A stretch of 64,000 nt of DNA from Mermis nigrescens (lineage: Eukaryota; Nematoda; Enoplea; Mermithida; Mermithidae). Location: assembly GCA_036768485.1 (NCBI GenBank), contig JAVLUZ010000143.1:3607250-3671249 (forward strand), in the 5' to 3' direction. The position numbers and the translations under genes were made by a program. Shown in pieces: positions 22,576 to 32,772 of this stretch. The notes under the pieces are model-generated. The model was not told the DNA's origin. It searched no databases and saw only the letters and a program-made list of their open reading frames with translations. How positions within the stretch are numbered: position 1 is the first letter of the stretch; each line of letters opens with the position of its first letter.

Positions 22576-23183
22576 AACAATGCAATATTATTTGCAGTCA
22601 AAAACCAGCGGGCTAGACTGCAGATAAGATTGTGCACTTTAATATTATTTGCAGTCAAAGACCAGCGGCCTAGACTGCAAACTAGACCGGTCACAGTTTA
22701 ATATTATTTGCAGCCAAAAACCAGCGGCCTAGACTGAAAATAAGATCGGACACAGTTTAATATTATTTGCAGTCAAAAACCAGCAGCCTAGACTGCAAAT
22801 AAGATAGGACACACTTAAATATTATTTGCAGTCAAAAGCCAGCGCCTAGTCTGCAAATAATATCGTGCACAGTAAACTATTATTTGCAGTCAAAACTTGT
22901 TACTTGACTGCAAATAACATAACACAGCACTAAATTATTTGCAGTCTAGGCCACTGGTTCTTGACTGCAGATAATATTAGACTGTTACCTATCTTATTTG
23001 CAGTCTATGGCTGCTTTTTGACTGCAAATAATATTGCACTGTGTCTATCTTATTTGCAGTCTAGATCAGCTAATCTCTAACTGCAAGCAATATTTCACTG
23101 CACCTCTGCTAATTATTTGCAGTTGACTGCAAATAATAATTCACTGCATTCTAAATTATTTGCAGTTGACTGCAAATAATTAC
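22573..23183. repeat. Array of about ten tandem hairpins around TTATTTGCAGTC
   Basis: About ten units of 55-61 bp follow each other. Each is an imperfect palindrome with arms TTATTTGCAGTC and GACTGCAAATAA around a 15-20-base loop (AAAAACCAGCGGCCTA in the first units). Loops shrink and diverge along the array, ending in loopless forms TTATTTGCAGTTGACTGCAAATAA near 23110 and 23155. A solitary loopless unit lies at 21188-21217, on the far side of the MITE nest. It is non-coding. Confidence 0.85.
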
Positions 23184-23552
23184 TACCGAATTAATTTCTG
23201 CACTTTCAACGCTAAATGTCCAGCAGGTGTTACAGAAAAATTGATCCGAAAATTGTAGAAAACACGCGGTCTCACAGCACATAAGCATTTAAGAGTAAGT
23301 AGGTACTTAAGGCGGCATTTGTGTAGCTGGTTCACATATGTATTAACATTGTTCTTATAGTAAGGGCAATCGGTAGCATCTGAGGAAACGAAAGTTGCTG
23401 GCAGCCGGATTTGACACATGGACCTCTTGCTCCAAATTCCAGAACCATAACCAATCGACTAATGTTGGCTTATTTTGATAAAGAATGCACGTATTTGTAA
23501 TGTTTTGCATTGATTACTTGCTGATTGGGCTTAGGCTTAGTATCATGGACTG

Positions 23553-23954
23553 ACCAAAATGTTGGTGCCAGCGTTTGAAATAAGCTGAGTAATGGGATGT
23601 GACGAGTGGAGTGAGCAAAGCGAGTGGCATGAGTTGCATTCATAGGTGGGCGGCCCCAACATTGTGGGCAATACAAGATTTCTTTGGAGGTCAAAAAATG
23701 ACCTTAAAAATGATGGTATGATGATAAAAACAACATTTTTCAAAGTGTCTCATTGAGCACTATCTATTCGTATCAAAAAATTGCCAAAAACACAATAAAT
23801 TCAAAAAAATTTAATCCTGGGGGGTTATTTTGGTTTCTGGGGGAGTATTTTGGTTTCTGGGGGGTGCAAACCGCCTCAACCCCTCACCCACGCCCAGGTA
23901 TGGTCGCATCCCATTACTTAGGCTTATTTCAAACGCTGGCACCAACATTTGGCT
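23553..23954. mobile_element. Foldback-like repeat carrying a MITE
   Basis: An inverted repeat has arms 23553-23599 (ACCAAAATGTTGGTGCCAGC and on to CCCATTACTCAGC in reverse) and 23912-23954. The loop includes a CGAGTGGAGTGAGCAAAGCG motif and the MITE at 23641-23902. A related GGCTTAGGCTTAG / GCACCAAT pair occurs at 25348-25492. Confidence 0.55.
23641..23902 (+). mobile_element. CCATAGG-family MITE, copy 9
   Basis: It runs from CATAGGTGGGCGGCC to CACGCCCAGGTATG with the family body. Flanks GTTGCATT (23633-23640) and GTCGCATC (23903-23910) match at 6 of 8 positions. It sits within the inverted-repeat element at 23553-23954. Confidence 0.72.
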
Positions 23955-25085
23955 TAACTTAGGTACCAACGTTGGTATTAAAAAAATTGCCGGTACTTAT
24001 GATTGGGTTGTGCTTGCTCATGTGGAAGTTGATGTTGCTTTTCTATGCAAATTTTTTCTCAATCATGAGTGATTTACATATTAGGTGTTTAATCGAATGC
24101 TAGAATTGCGTATTCCGGTTGATGTTAGATTAGTGACCTTATGCTCACATGGAAGTCGACATTGCATTTCTATGCAAATTTTTTTTAAATCATGAGTGTT
24201 TTACATAATAGGTGTTTGTTTCGGATGCTAGAATTGCTGATTCCGGTTATTTATGCTCTCCCGTGCTGCTGTGTAATACGCATTTTGTATATTAGATTGT
24301 TTATCAAGGTTGTTTATGCTTTGCGCTGTTGCTGCCTACTAACCATGTTTCTTAATCTTAGAGAAATTAATGAAGTAACCGAAGATTCGGCAAAACAGTT
24401 ACAGTGGCTACAAGATTTTCAATTAGTATCGAAGGAGCCGGATTAAAAATCTGATAGGTGTGGCGGAGCATTGAAATTGTCTGAATTGACAGCGGCTATT
24501 GATGGACGAGTATGGCGTTGTCCAAATACGCTTCCAAAAAATAAGCAGAAAAGACAATTATGGGAAATCAGATTTCGCTTCAATGTGGCACATTTTTTCA
24601 ATGCTCGGAACTATCGATATACGAAATTTTATCATTTGTTTATCTGTGGGTACATGGTGCTGGATTAGACTTAATCGCGGTTCAGGTTAGACTAGCATCT
24701 ACAACTCTAGTGGATTGGGCGTTGTTTTGTCGAGAAGTGTTATTACAGACGTTGCTCGAGAGTCCAGAAAGGATTGGAGGCCCAGGTCAGATCGTCAAAA
24801 TTGATGAATCCAAGTTTGGTCAATGCAAGTACAATAGGGGGTGTTCCATCGATGGGGCGGTGGGTATTTGGAGGTTATGAGCAAGGCACTGGGCGAGTGT
24901 TTCTTGTTGCAGTAAATCAGCAAAGTTCATCAGTGCTGATTCCTATTATAAAGGAGTGAGTCTTGCCTGGAACGACTATTATAAGCAACTGCTGGAAGGC
25001 GTGCAACTGCTGGAAGGCGTGCAACTGCTGGAAGGCGTACAACTGCCTGGATCAGCACGGATATCAACATTTAAAAGTGAGTAAG

Positions 25086-25290
25086 AAATTATACTTCAGT
25101 AATTATAATAATTAAGTCATGCAAACCATCCGGTTATCATACTTTTTTTGTTAGGGTTAGTTAGAAGAGGAGGATTCCATATAATTAAAATTATACTTCA
25201 GTAATTATAATAATTAAGTCATGCAAACCATCTGCTTATCATTCTTTTTTTGATAGGGTTAGTTAGAAAGGGAAGGATTACATATAATGG
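25086..25290 (+). repeat. Tandem duplication, two units of about 103 bp
   Basis: Two adjacent copies contain ATTATACTTCAGTAATTATA and TTAGGGTTAGTTAGAA, differing at a few positions. They interrupt the Merlin remnant between the DNC region and the NAIESTW piece. Confidence 0.75.
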
Positions 25291-25347
25291 GACAAATAAG
25301 GGTGCTAGCGTCATTTTCTTCCTATGTCTCTTCTGATATTTATTTTT

Positions 25348-25492
25348 TAGGCTTAGGCTTAGTTATGAGCCTCCACATTGGTGCCAGGGGATGATCTAAG
25401 CCTGAGACAAATGTGGCGAAAATTGTGGAGCGAGCAGAGCAAGCGGAGCAACTTTTTCTTAGGCTTAGATCATCCCTAGCACCAATCTGAAG
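25348..25492. repeat. Hairpin repeat with GGCTTAG arms
   Basis: Inverted arms with GAGCCTCCACATTGGTGCCAG and GATGATCTAAGCC on the left are answered by CTTAGGCTTAGATCATCCCT and AGCACCAATCTGAAGACGC on the right. The loop AGCGAGCAGAGCAAGCGGAGC resembles the loop of 23553-23954. It is probably an insertion into the Merlin remnant. Confidence 0.5.
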
Positions 25493-25881
25493 ACGCATGA
25501 CGCACAGAGCCCTAGGATGCCTAATTAGTTCGTTTCATGAAAGTAAACCACAGCATAACGTTTAAAGATAAAGACACGGGTGCCCCATACGAATGCGATA
25601 GAGTCAACTTGGAGAGCTGCAAAGGGCAGTGTGCAAATTGTCGAACCGCAAAAAATCGGACATTCCCGGCAACCTGGCGAAATACATGTTCTTAAAGAAG
25701 TGTCAAGAATGTAAACTCGACCATACAGTGAAATTTTTGAAGTTGGCAGCCCGATTGTATGACCCCTTGAAGAAGCGAGAGGTTCAATTACTAGAATACG
25801 ATTCAAGCGACAGTGAAGACGTTGATTAAGGTGAGAATAGTGTTTTTATGCGAATTCAAGTAGGATTGTTTAATATAAAAG

Positions 25882-26743
25882 TTGAAATGCTCAGTTTTGT
25901 ACATGGGTTATAAAAATCCTAAACATCAATATTTTATTGGAAATCAACTTTTACCTTCTGATTCTGACTGTGTCCGTGATTTAGGTGTTCTAACGTCTCA
26001 AAATTTGAAATTTCAGCAGCACTATCATGAAGTGATTAAAAAGCTTCTCAGCGATCCTGTCTGATACTGAAGTTATTCTTCTCTCGTGATCATAAAATTT
26101 TGTCTCGTGCTTTTGTTGTATATGTTCGTCCGCTTTTAGAGTACTGTTGTACCATTTGGATTCCTTATCGTATTCGAGATATTGATCGTATCGAGCGAGT
26201 TCTTTAGCAAGTTTACCCATTGTATGTTTTGGTTTTAACAGTGGTTTGTCATATAATGATTGTTTAAAAAGTCTGTCATTAGAACGTCTCAAAATACACA
26301 CGTATTCGTTTTAACTTTATCCTTTTATTATCAGATTATTAATGGAAAATCACGCATTCTCTGTGACGAGTTTTTCGCTTTTAATCGCAACTATACTCGC
26401 TCTGTCAATAACCTTAAACTGACTGTTGTTCCAGTAGCTCGTTCAGATATTCTCAAGTATGATTTCAGTCATAGATATGTAAATCTGTTGGAATTCACTT
26501 CCAGTTGATGTTGTAAATTCACCTAGCTTAGAAATTTTTAAACGAAAACTCAAATGCTTTTGATTTTTCTGTTCATCTGAAGGAGGCACGCCGCGTAAGT
26601 TTTCACTTTTTGTGACTGCATGTCCCGTTGCTGACGTTTTTAGTCATATGTTGTTTTATCATATCTTTGTATCGTACGCTGTGTCTTTATTTTTGCATGT
26701 CTTGTACGTTTTGCAATAAATTTTTGTTGTTGTTATTGTTGTT
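25882..26743 (+). pseudogene. LINE reverse transcriptase, 5'-truncated 3' end
   Basis: The first frame reads KCSVLYMGYKNPKHQYFIGN and DCVRDLGVLTSQNLKF, the conserved C-terminal segment of CR1/Jockey-type reverse transcriptases. After a frame change comes RAFVVYVRPLLEYCCTIWIP and then IRDIDRIERV. Later frames show the NSPSLEIFKRKLKCF-type extreme C terminus. The element ends with AATAAATTTTTGTTGTTGTTATTGTTGTT, a 3' tail with a TTG repeat. Several stops and frameshifts show it is dead. It is 5'-truncated, as is usual for LINE insertions. Confidence 0.85.
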
Positions 26744-27150
26744 AAAAAACAGACAAAAATGAAAGTTAAAAAATAAATTTTTTGGAGGTTTTTTTTTTTT
26801 CAATCAAAGGCTTTTCTGTCTGCTTTTCAAACTTTTATGTTGAAGATTCCTGCTTGAAATCGCATAAAAACGCTATTTTTTCGAAATTTGGAAAATGGAT
26901 GTATTCTAGAATTTGCCCTTCCTTACTATACTATGCTTTGATAAACTTTTCTTTCCTTCTTTTGACATTTTCTTTTGTTAAATACTTTTTTCATGTAACT
27001 TTAATTGCATTTTCTACGGTAGTAATTGGCTAATAAATATTATTATTATTATTTTGGACCACCGTTTTTTTCCACTTTTTGGTCTATTTGTCAACCGAAG
27101 TACTTGGAAATGGAAAAAATTTCGGGCTTGGTTGGCATTTGTGGAAATTT
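26744..27150 (+). other. Unidentified tail-like segment with (ATT)n
   Basis: The 83-residue frame at 26782-27033 is hydrophobic and resembles nothing known. It is followed by GGCTAATAAATATTATTATTATTATT, so this may be the 3' end of another retroelement. No further support. Confidence 0.3.
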
Positions 27151-27155
27151 TTTGT

Positions 27156-27556
27156 AATGTTTAAAATGCGCGTTTTAGAGAGAGTAAACTTCAAAAATTT
27201 TTTGGCGCTTAGCGCCGCAGTGATTTAATTCTTACTTATTATTAATCTTTAAGCCGCGCCGCACCAATTGCAGCATTTTTATCGACAATCTGGTCATAGA
27301 ACTTCACTACGATTGAAAATCCGTATCTTCTGCACGAAGATTCAGTAAGTTTTTGTAATGCAAAAATGCGTTTTAGAGAAGTTGAAACTACAAAAAAATT
27401 TTTGGCGCTTTGCGTCAGGTGATTGATTTAATCCTTTTTTGTTATTAATCCTTAAGCCAGCGCCGTGTCAATTGCAGCATTTTTATTGACAATTTGATCT
27501 AGAAATTTACTACAATTGAAAATCCTTATCTTCTGCACGAGGATTCGGTTAGTCGT
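27156..27556. repeat. Tandem duplication, two units of about 200 bp
   Basis: Two diverged copies each contain GCGTTTTAGAGA, TTTTTTGGCGCTTAGCGCC or its variant, AATTGCAGCATTTTTAT and TATCTTCTGCACGA. The hairpin GGCGCTTAGCGCC in unit 1 has decayed to GGCGCTTTGCGTC in unit 2. Confidence 0.75.
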
Positions 27557-27662
27557 CTAAAGTCACACTCCTAACCCAAGTTTATAAGGTTGCCCAATTT
27601 ACGTTGCGATATTACTTTACTATTTTAATTATGAGTGACAAGCGATCAATTATGAGTGACAA

Positions 27663-28482
27663 GTGATCAAGTACAAATTCTCAGTCGAAATCGTCGCCAT
27701 TGGTATCTGCAAAGAAGGTCGAATTGTGCCTCAAATGTCACAATCAGTTCGCGATAACGACATGGGCGTCAGATGTGACCTCTGCAAAATGTGGGGACAT
27801 GCCAAGTGCTTTGGAATCTGTCATAGGACGTACGATGCTCTTAGTCGTCTAAAGTCACAGAAGTTTTTCTGTGAAGGCTGCTTGCCAAAGATTGATCGCC
27901 TACAGTTAGAACGACAAATGGAACTGATGGAAGCCCGCTTTAATGAACTTCAGGTAAAAATGGAAACTACTTTTTCTAAAACAAATCTCACTCCTGAAAT
28001 AAACTTTTCTTCTTCAAATCCTGCAACATCGGTAACCGCTGGGAACAGATTGATTGAAACGATAAACAAGTCAATCGAATTGGCGTCCAAAAGTAAAAAT
28101 GTTGTTCTCTTTGGTTTACCCGATTCGGAAGATGACCTCGCAAACGTTCGCAAATTGCTGTCTTTTCGCGCATGACAATAAGAATGTTTCGTCGGTAAAG
28201 CCATCGGACATCTTGTATGTTTTTCATGATGGTCCGGCAAACGAGAACCAACCAAGGTTTCTTAAAGTCATTTGTGTTTCGAGCCAGGTAAAAACGAATT
28301 TTATCAACTTTATCAATAAGATCGTGAAGCCAGGTTGCACCCACAAGAACTTACGAGCTAGACCTGATCTTACCTACAAGCAGCAGCAAAATGCACGGAC
28401 TTTGCGCAATGAATCTAGTGTTTTTCCACCCGGTTCTTTCTTTATTAATTATGCCAAAAAGTCAAATTATTTGCAAATCTGA
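27663..28482 (+). pseudogene. Non-LTR retrotransposon ORF1 with PHD-like finger
   Basis: The main frame reads RDNDMGVRCDLCKMWGHAKC, YDALSRLKSQKFFCEGC, then a coiled-coil-like LQLERQMELMEARFNELQVK and KNVVLFGLPDSEDDLANVRK, typical of CR1-like ORF1 proteins. The first zinc-binding Cys pair lies in another frame (CLKCHNQ at about 27729-27749), so a one-base indel has broken the finger. A second shift near 28165 moves the reading into a frame that continues FAHDNKNVSSVKPSDILYVF and LRARPDLTYKQQQNARTLRN to about 28480. ORF1 proteins bind the element RNA. No endonuclease or RT follows, so the element is truncated and dead. Confidence 0.82.
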
Positions 28483-28779
28483 TAAATTTGTTTTATTTTT
28501 GCTAAATTCCGTTAATTTATAGGTAAATTCGCCCCAGCAAAAAAGAAAAAATTTTTACAATTGTGGTAGATCTTTAAATAATAATATAATCGACCCAAAA
28601 AACGTTCCAAATTCTAACTGTGTAAATAAATTGTGTTCTATTTTTGAAAAATGAGCTTGTTAAGCGAGAGTTGTAAACCAAGAGAAAAAACTTAAAGTTT
28701 AAACATTCCATTAAATTATGAAGAGTATTATAAAAGATTTTAAACTAGAAGAAAATGAAAAAGGTGGGATTTCAGTAAA

Positions 28780-29245
28780 TTAAAACAAATTTAGAGGATA
28801 TGATGAAACATTATTGTTGAGAATAGGACGATTACGTGCTATGTATAACGACTCCTTGATTAAAAGATCAAAAGAGTTGGATGCTTGACTAATAACCTTG
28901 AAGCAATCTGATGTGATTGAATGATTGCTATTTGAGACATGTTTGTGAATAGCAGATAAGCTATCACCCTGAATTGGCTTTCCTGTAGCAAATGAGATGC
29001 CAGTATGCTCTGCAATTCTACTCCCAAAATGTCGAGCGAGTTTCGCCAATGTAACTAGCCATACAGCTAGAACACGTATACTTATATACTAAATTTGAGA
29101 GTAGCTTAGCAGGTACAGCATCCTTGTTCTTGAAAAACCGGCTTATACACATGACAGGTTTGTAAACAAACCTTACTCTAATCTGAGGGTAAAATGCAGA
29201 TATAAGCTTTAGAATTCTGCTGCGTACATTGTAGCCAAGGCGACT
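28780..29245 (-). pseudogene. Diverged Penelope-like element, GIY-YIG end only
   Basis: Read on the minus strand, the segment gives RILKLISAFYPQIRVRFVYK, then NLVYKYTCSSC and YIGET (the two halves of a GIY-YIG nuclease motif). After a one-base shift near 29045 it continues ARHFGSRIAEHTG, HVSNSNHSITSDCFKVISQ, KESLYIARNRPILNNNVSSY and PLNLF. This is the C-terminal part of a Penelope-like element from a different lineage than the concatemer at 29810-38964. The reverse transcriptase part is missing. Confidence 0.82.
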
Positions 29246-29255
29246 AGTGATAAGG

Positions 29256-29756
29256 ATCTGGGGTCCGCGGCTGTACCTTCAATTTTTAGGAAAGCTTAGT
29301 GTCCTCAATATGATAATAAATCATTTATGCATAATGATAAGTGAACTTGTTTACACTACTTTTTTTGAAGAGAATTATCAACTTGGGGCTAGGATCGTCT
29401 TTATAGGGTGGAGAGGGGCCGCTCTCCAAAGCAGTCTTGACCCAGCACTATCACGAAAAGTCTATTAAAATTGAAAGAAGTTCCTTGTTTGAAATTGCTC
29501 AGTATTTATATTTTTTCAGAAGTTATTCCAAGGCTTTCAAAATATTTTGAGGTTTTTATGGAAAATTTGAAAAAATTCAAAGAAAAAATTACAGAAAACT
29601 AAAATCAGAAATTTTTCGATTACACTTATTATTACTTATTATTACTTATTACAATTTACTTATCATTATGCATAAATAATTTATTATCATATTGTGGACA
29701 CACTAAGCTTTTCTTAAAATTGAAGGTACTGCTGCGGAGCCCCAGATCCTTGTGGA
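29256..29756. mobile_element. Foldback element next to the Penelope concatemer
   Basis: Arms of about 90 bp, 29256-29345 (GGATCTGGGGTCCGCGGCTG and onward) and 29655-29752, are about 90% complementary. The loop contains the AGCAGTCTTGACCCAGCACT segment. The same sequences recur in inverted order at 38990-39370, just beyond the concatemer, so the family surrounds the Penelope insertion on both sides. Confidence 0.65.
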
Positions 29757-29797
29757 AAGCCCAATCTACTCATGGATGCTGATTACAATACATCGAC

Positions 29798-29809
29798 AAC
29801 TGTATATAG
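29798..29809. repeat. Left target duplication of the Penelope concatemer
   Basis: AACTGTATATAG here matches AACTATATATAG at 38965-38976 at 11 of 12 positions. The Penelope sequence (AAGAAAGTGTATTTTTGGCC) begins directly after it. Confidence 0.65.
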
Positions 29810-30092
29810 AAGAAAGTGTATTTTTGGCCTATTGGCAGTCACATAAAATAATAATAATGCTTTATTCAAACCCGTAGGTACAATACAATGTTAAGAATAA
29901 TACGCAACGTTTCGACAGTTAACCTACCGTCGTCGTCAGGCTCTTACAGAATATAAGAAGTTGTGGGCACCAGGAATCGAACCTTACAGCTAAGTATCAT
30001 TTATTTCTAGAGTCTGTGGTTTTACCAACTGAGCTTCACTGGGCCAGTTGTATAATATTATTTGTTCCTTTTAAAGTAACATAATAATATTT
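29810..30092 (-). repeat. Penelope pLTR 1
   Basis: A ~283-bp terminal repeat precedes the stop codon of ORF A in the + direction. It contains the tRNA-like segment with B box (reverse of GGTTCGATTCC), the hammerhead-like motif at about 29902-29946, and a final AATAATATTTTTAG. It is nearly identical to the repeats at 32484-32772, 35164-35449, 36089-36384 and 38649-38936. Confidence 0.85.
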
Positions 30093-32483
30093 TTAGTCTG
30101 GGGCCAAGGGCCTCTCCACATGGTGTATTCTCCTCAATAGGGCTCTATTCCATATACGACTGATCTCAATACTTCTTGAACCGACATTCTGCTCACTAGC
30201 CCTCTCCATCTCCAGGGTCTCCCGTATTTTCCTACGGTACCCATTGCTTTCTTCTGCGAGTATTGATGTATGCTCGAAATCTGGTCTACACCCACATGCT
30301 ATGCAGTGTTCAGCAACCCCACTCCGTTCTTCTTTCAAATTCCTTAGTGCACTCCTATGTTCCCCAAGTCTTTTCTTAAGACTTCTACCAGTTTCCCCAA
30401 TGTACTCCTTCCCACATTGTAGTGGTACTTTATACACTATGCCCTGCCGTAGATCTAAGGGTCTCTTTGGGGCAACACTTTGTAGTCTTTTTCTGATGGT
30501 GTCTTCACTCTTTGCCACAAGGCGCACTCCATATGCTTTGCACACTCGCTTAAGCTTCATGGTTAATGCCCCACTAAATGGTACTACTGCTGTTGCAATG
30601 TAGTTAGTTGCATCATCCCTTGAGGGTGCAAGTTGTAGGGCTCTTTGTATTAATGGGCCAGGGTATCCATTAGCTTGAAACTCCTTAAGTATTTTCTGAT
30701 GTTCACCTTCTTTACTGTGATTTGTTTGGCATATGCTCCTACATCTCATGGCCATTCCTCTAACTATACCTGCCTTTGTGCATTTCTGATGGTTCGACTG
30801 GTAGTTTAGGTATTGACCTGTATGTGTTGGCTTACGGTACACTGATGTCTCTAGATGGTCATGGGATCTCTTAACTAGTACATCCAGGAAAGGCAGTGTG
30901 CCTTCCACCTCCTTCTCCATGGTAAACTGAATAGCAAGATTTTGACTATTCATGTGCTGGAGGAAAGCTTCTAACTCCCGATCTCCATGATCCCACAAGA
31001 TGAATGTGTCATCAACGTACCTGAGCCACATTGTAGGTTTATATGGTGCTGTTTGCAGTGCCTGTTTTTCTAAATCATTCATGAACAGGTTGCACAGTAC
31101 TGGTGACAATGGTGAACCCATGGACATCCCATCTACTTGCTGGTAATAATATTCCCCAAGCTGAAAGTAAGTACTCCTGACACAATATTCTACCAGTTTG
31201 GCAATGACCTCAGCACTCATAGTTGTTCTTTGTGCTAGGGTAATATCCTGTCTAAGCAGATTCAATACACATTCTATAGCCAACTGAGTTGGGACACTTG
31301 TGAAGAGGCTCACAACGTCTAGGCTGACTAGCCGTGTATTTTCCTGTATTACCATTGGTTCTATCTTAGCCACAAAGTCGTTGCTGTTCTTCAATGAGCT
31401 GGCAATGTTCTGCTGCAGTGGGTTAAGTATCTTAACCAGATATTTTGACAGAGGATGTATAGTTGTCCCAATGCAACTGACAATCGGTCTAAGTGGTACT
31501 CCTGGCTTGTGTATCTTTGGCAAACCATAGATATGCGGTGCTTTGCAGCCTTCTTTGATTTTTACCTCTTTGTCCAGACCTTCTTCCTTGAGCAGTTTCT
31601 TTAATGCTTGCTCTACCCTGGTAACTGGTGTGCGTTTACCAATGGCCTTGAACTTTGAGGGATCATCAATGATCTGCTGCAGCTTATTGTTGTACTCTAT
31701 TCTGTCCATCACTACTGCTGCACGACCTTTATCTGCTGGTAGAATGACTATGGTGTCATCTGCTTTTAGCATTTTAATAGCTCTAAGCTCTGCCTTGCTG
31801 ATATTTGCCTCAGGCTTATCAACCCTGTCAATAGCTTGTCTAATCTTTAACCGAAAGTCATCCTTCCGTTCCTGTGGCAGGAAATGGGCTGCACACTCAA
31901 TAGCTGTTATGATGTTCTTAATTGGGTGTTGACTTGGTGCTATAGCAAAGTTTAAGCCTTTTGCCAGGGCAGTCTGCTCATGATTAGTCAGTGGTCTATG
32001 GCTCTGATTTATTACCACCTTATCCAGGTTGAGGTTCTGTTGTCCCTGCCTTGGCATGAGTCTATCCAATTTTGCCTTCTGTCTCTGTGTTACCATTTCA
32101 AGCTGTCTTATGTACAATCTATCTACTGAGCCCTTTATCCTTATCCAATGATCATAGGTCATATTCCTCTCTAGGTCTTCTTCCAGTGCTTTCTTGGCAT
32201 CCTGTAGACTAGACTTCCTCCACCTCATATGCCTAATTCGTTCTCTGACCAGGGCTCTTCCTGCCCTCTGTAGTATCCTCTGTGAACCCCTGCTGTTAAT
32301 AGGGTCTCTAAGGTTTAAACCTGTAGGTATGATACCTAGGTCTCGACATTGCATCAGGAAGGTTAAACTTGATGATGCTTGAGCTAGTTTCTCCCCAATG
32401 CCATCCAACCTGCGGAGATCTCTAATTAAGTCAGGGCCATACTGCTGTAATAACTGACTTCTAAATGTTTGTGACTGGTTCAT
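30093..32483 (-). CDS. Penelope-like RT/GIY-YIG polyprotein, copy A
   Basis: This intact 796-codon ORF is the only gene of a Penelope-like retroelement. The N-terminal ~270 residues are helical and charged. The reverse transcriptase follows, with LPADKGRAAVVMD, the LVSLDVVSLFTSVP motif, GMSMGSPLSPVLCNLFMNDL, the catalytic YVDD at residues 489-492 and LPFLDVLVKR. The C-terminal GIY-YIG endonuclease is at about 682-770: IVYKVPLQCGKEYIGETGRS, RLGEHRSALRN with the conserved Arg and His, the Cys-rich EHCIACGC, and EMERASEQN. The frame extends 22 codons further upstream to 32549, but that part lies in the pLTR and depends on one extra T; MNQSQTF is the start shared by all copies. The protein is identical to copy B, so it may still be active. 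EN nicks the target and RT copies the RNA in place. Confidence 0.95.
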   Translation of the reverse strand: MNQSQTFRSQLLQQYGPDLIRDLRRLDGIGEKLAQASSSLTFLMQCRDLGIIPTGLNLRDPINSRGSQRILQRAGRALVRERIRHMRWRKSSLQDAKKALEEDLERNMTYDHWIRIKGSVDRLYIRQLEMVTQRQKAKLDRLMPRQGQQNLNLDKVVINQSHRPLTNHEQTALAKGLNFAIAPSQHPIKNIITAIECAAHFLPQERKDDFRLKIRQAIDRVDKPEANISKAELRAIKMLKADDTIVILPADKGRAAVVMDRIEYNNKLQQIIDDPSKFKAIGKRTPVTRVEQALKKLLKEEGLDKEVKIKEGCKAPHIYGLPKIHKPGVPLRPIVSCIGTTIHPLSKYLVKILNPLQQNIASSLKNSNDFVAKIEPMVIQENTRLVSLDVVSLFTSVPTQLAIECVLNLLRQDITLAQRTTMSAEVIAKLVEYCVRSTYFQLGEYYYQQVDGMSMGSPLSPVLCNLFMNDLEKQALQTAPYKPTMWLRYVDDTFILWDHGDRELEAFLQHMNSQNLAIQFTMEKEVEGTLPFLDVLVKRSHDHLETSVYRKPTHTGQYLNYQSNHQKCTKAGIVRGMAMRCRSICQTNHSKEGEHQKILKEFQANGYPGPLIQRALQLAPSRDDATNYIATAVVPFSGALTMKLKRVCKAYGVRLVAKSEDTIRKRLQSVAPKRPLDLRQGIVYKVPLQCGKEYIGETGRSLKKRLGEHRSALRNLKEERSGVAEHCIACGCRPDFEHTSILAEESNGYRRKIRETLEMERASEQNVGSRSIEISRIWNRALLRRIHHVERPLAPD

Positions 32484-32772
32484 ATCTAAAGAAAGTGTAT
32501 TTTTTGGCCTATTGGCAGTCACATAAAATAATAATAATGCTTTATTCAAACCCGTAGGTACAATACAATGTTAAGAATAATACGCAACGTTTCGACAGTT
32601 AACCTACCGTCGTCGTCAGGCTCTTACAGAATATAAGAAGTTGTGGGCACCAGGAATCGAACCTTACAGCTAAGTATCATTTATTTCTAGAGTCTGTGGT
32701 TTTACCAACTGAGCTTCACTGGGCCAGTTGTATAATATTATTTGTTCCTTTTAAAGTAACATAATAATATTT
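32484..32772 (-). repeat. Penelope pLTR 2, between ORF A and ORF B
   Basis: A 289-bp spacer joins the 3' end of copy B to the start codon of copy A, making a head-to-tail tandem. It contains the tRNA-like and hammerhead-like segments. One extra T in TATTTTTTGGCC (near 32500) distinguishes it from the repeat at 35164. Confidence 0.88.

Larger units (their letters stand above)
24345..25829 (+). pseudogene. Merlin (IS1016-like) DDE transposase, broken
   Basis: Pieces in several frames follow the order of a Merlin/IS1595-type transposase. They are an N-terminal LREINEVTEDSAKQLQWLQD, a CGG-x-LKLSE-like zinc-ribbon remnant, IYEILSFVYLWVHGAGLDLI, IGGPGQIVKIDESKFGQCKY with the first catalytic Asp (codon 24803-24805), and RWVFGGYEQGTGRVFLVAV. 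Then come ISNCWKA, where the second catalytic Asp is Asn, and near 25580 NAIESTW with the third catalytic Glu. The C-terminal LRLAARLYDPLKK-like piece ends at 25829. At least three frame changes and stops make it inactive. An 18-bp stretch encoding CWKACN is repeated in frame at 24986-25041. Merlin elements move DNA by cut-and-paste. Terminal repeats were not identified. Confidence 0.8.

Noticed and set aside
22573..23183. CRISPR-like array
   Set aside because: Repeats are palindromic and spacers are themselves related and shrinking; the genome is eukaryotic and no cas genes are present.
24192..24446. Cys-rich frame as a separate small gene
   Set aside because: Its C-terminal part is the N terminus of the Merlin transposase; the rest is repeat-derived.
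30244..32382. Plus-strand frames of 62-129 residues inside the Penelope ORF
   Set aside because: They are antisense shadows and recur identically in copies A, B and C.
32484..32549. Upstream Met giving an 818-residue Penelope protein in copy A
   Set aside because: The extra 22 residues lie in the pLTR and exist only because of one added T; copies B and C start at MNQSQTF.
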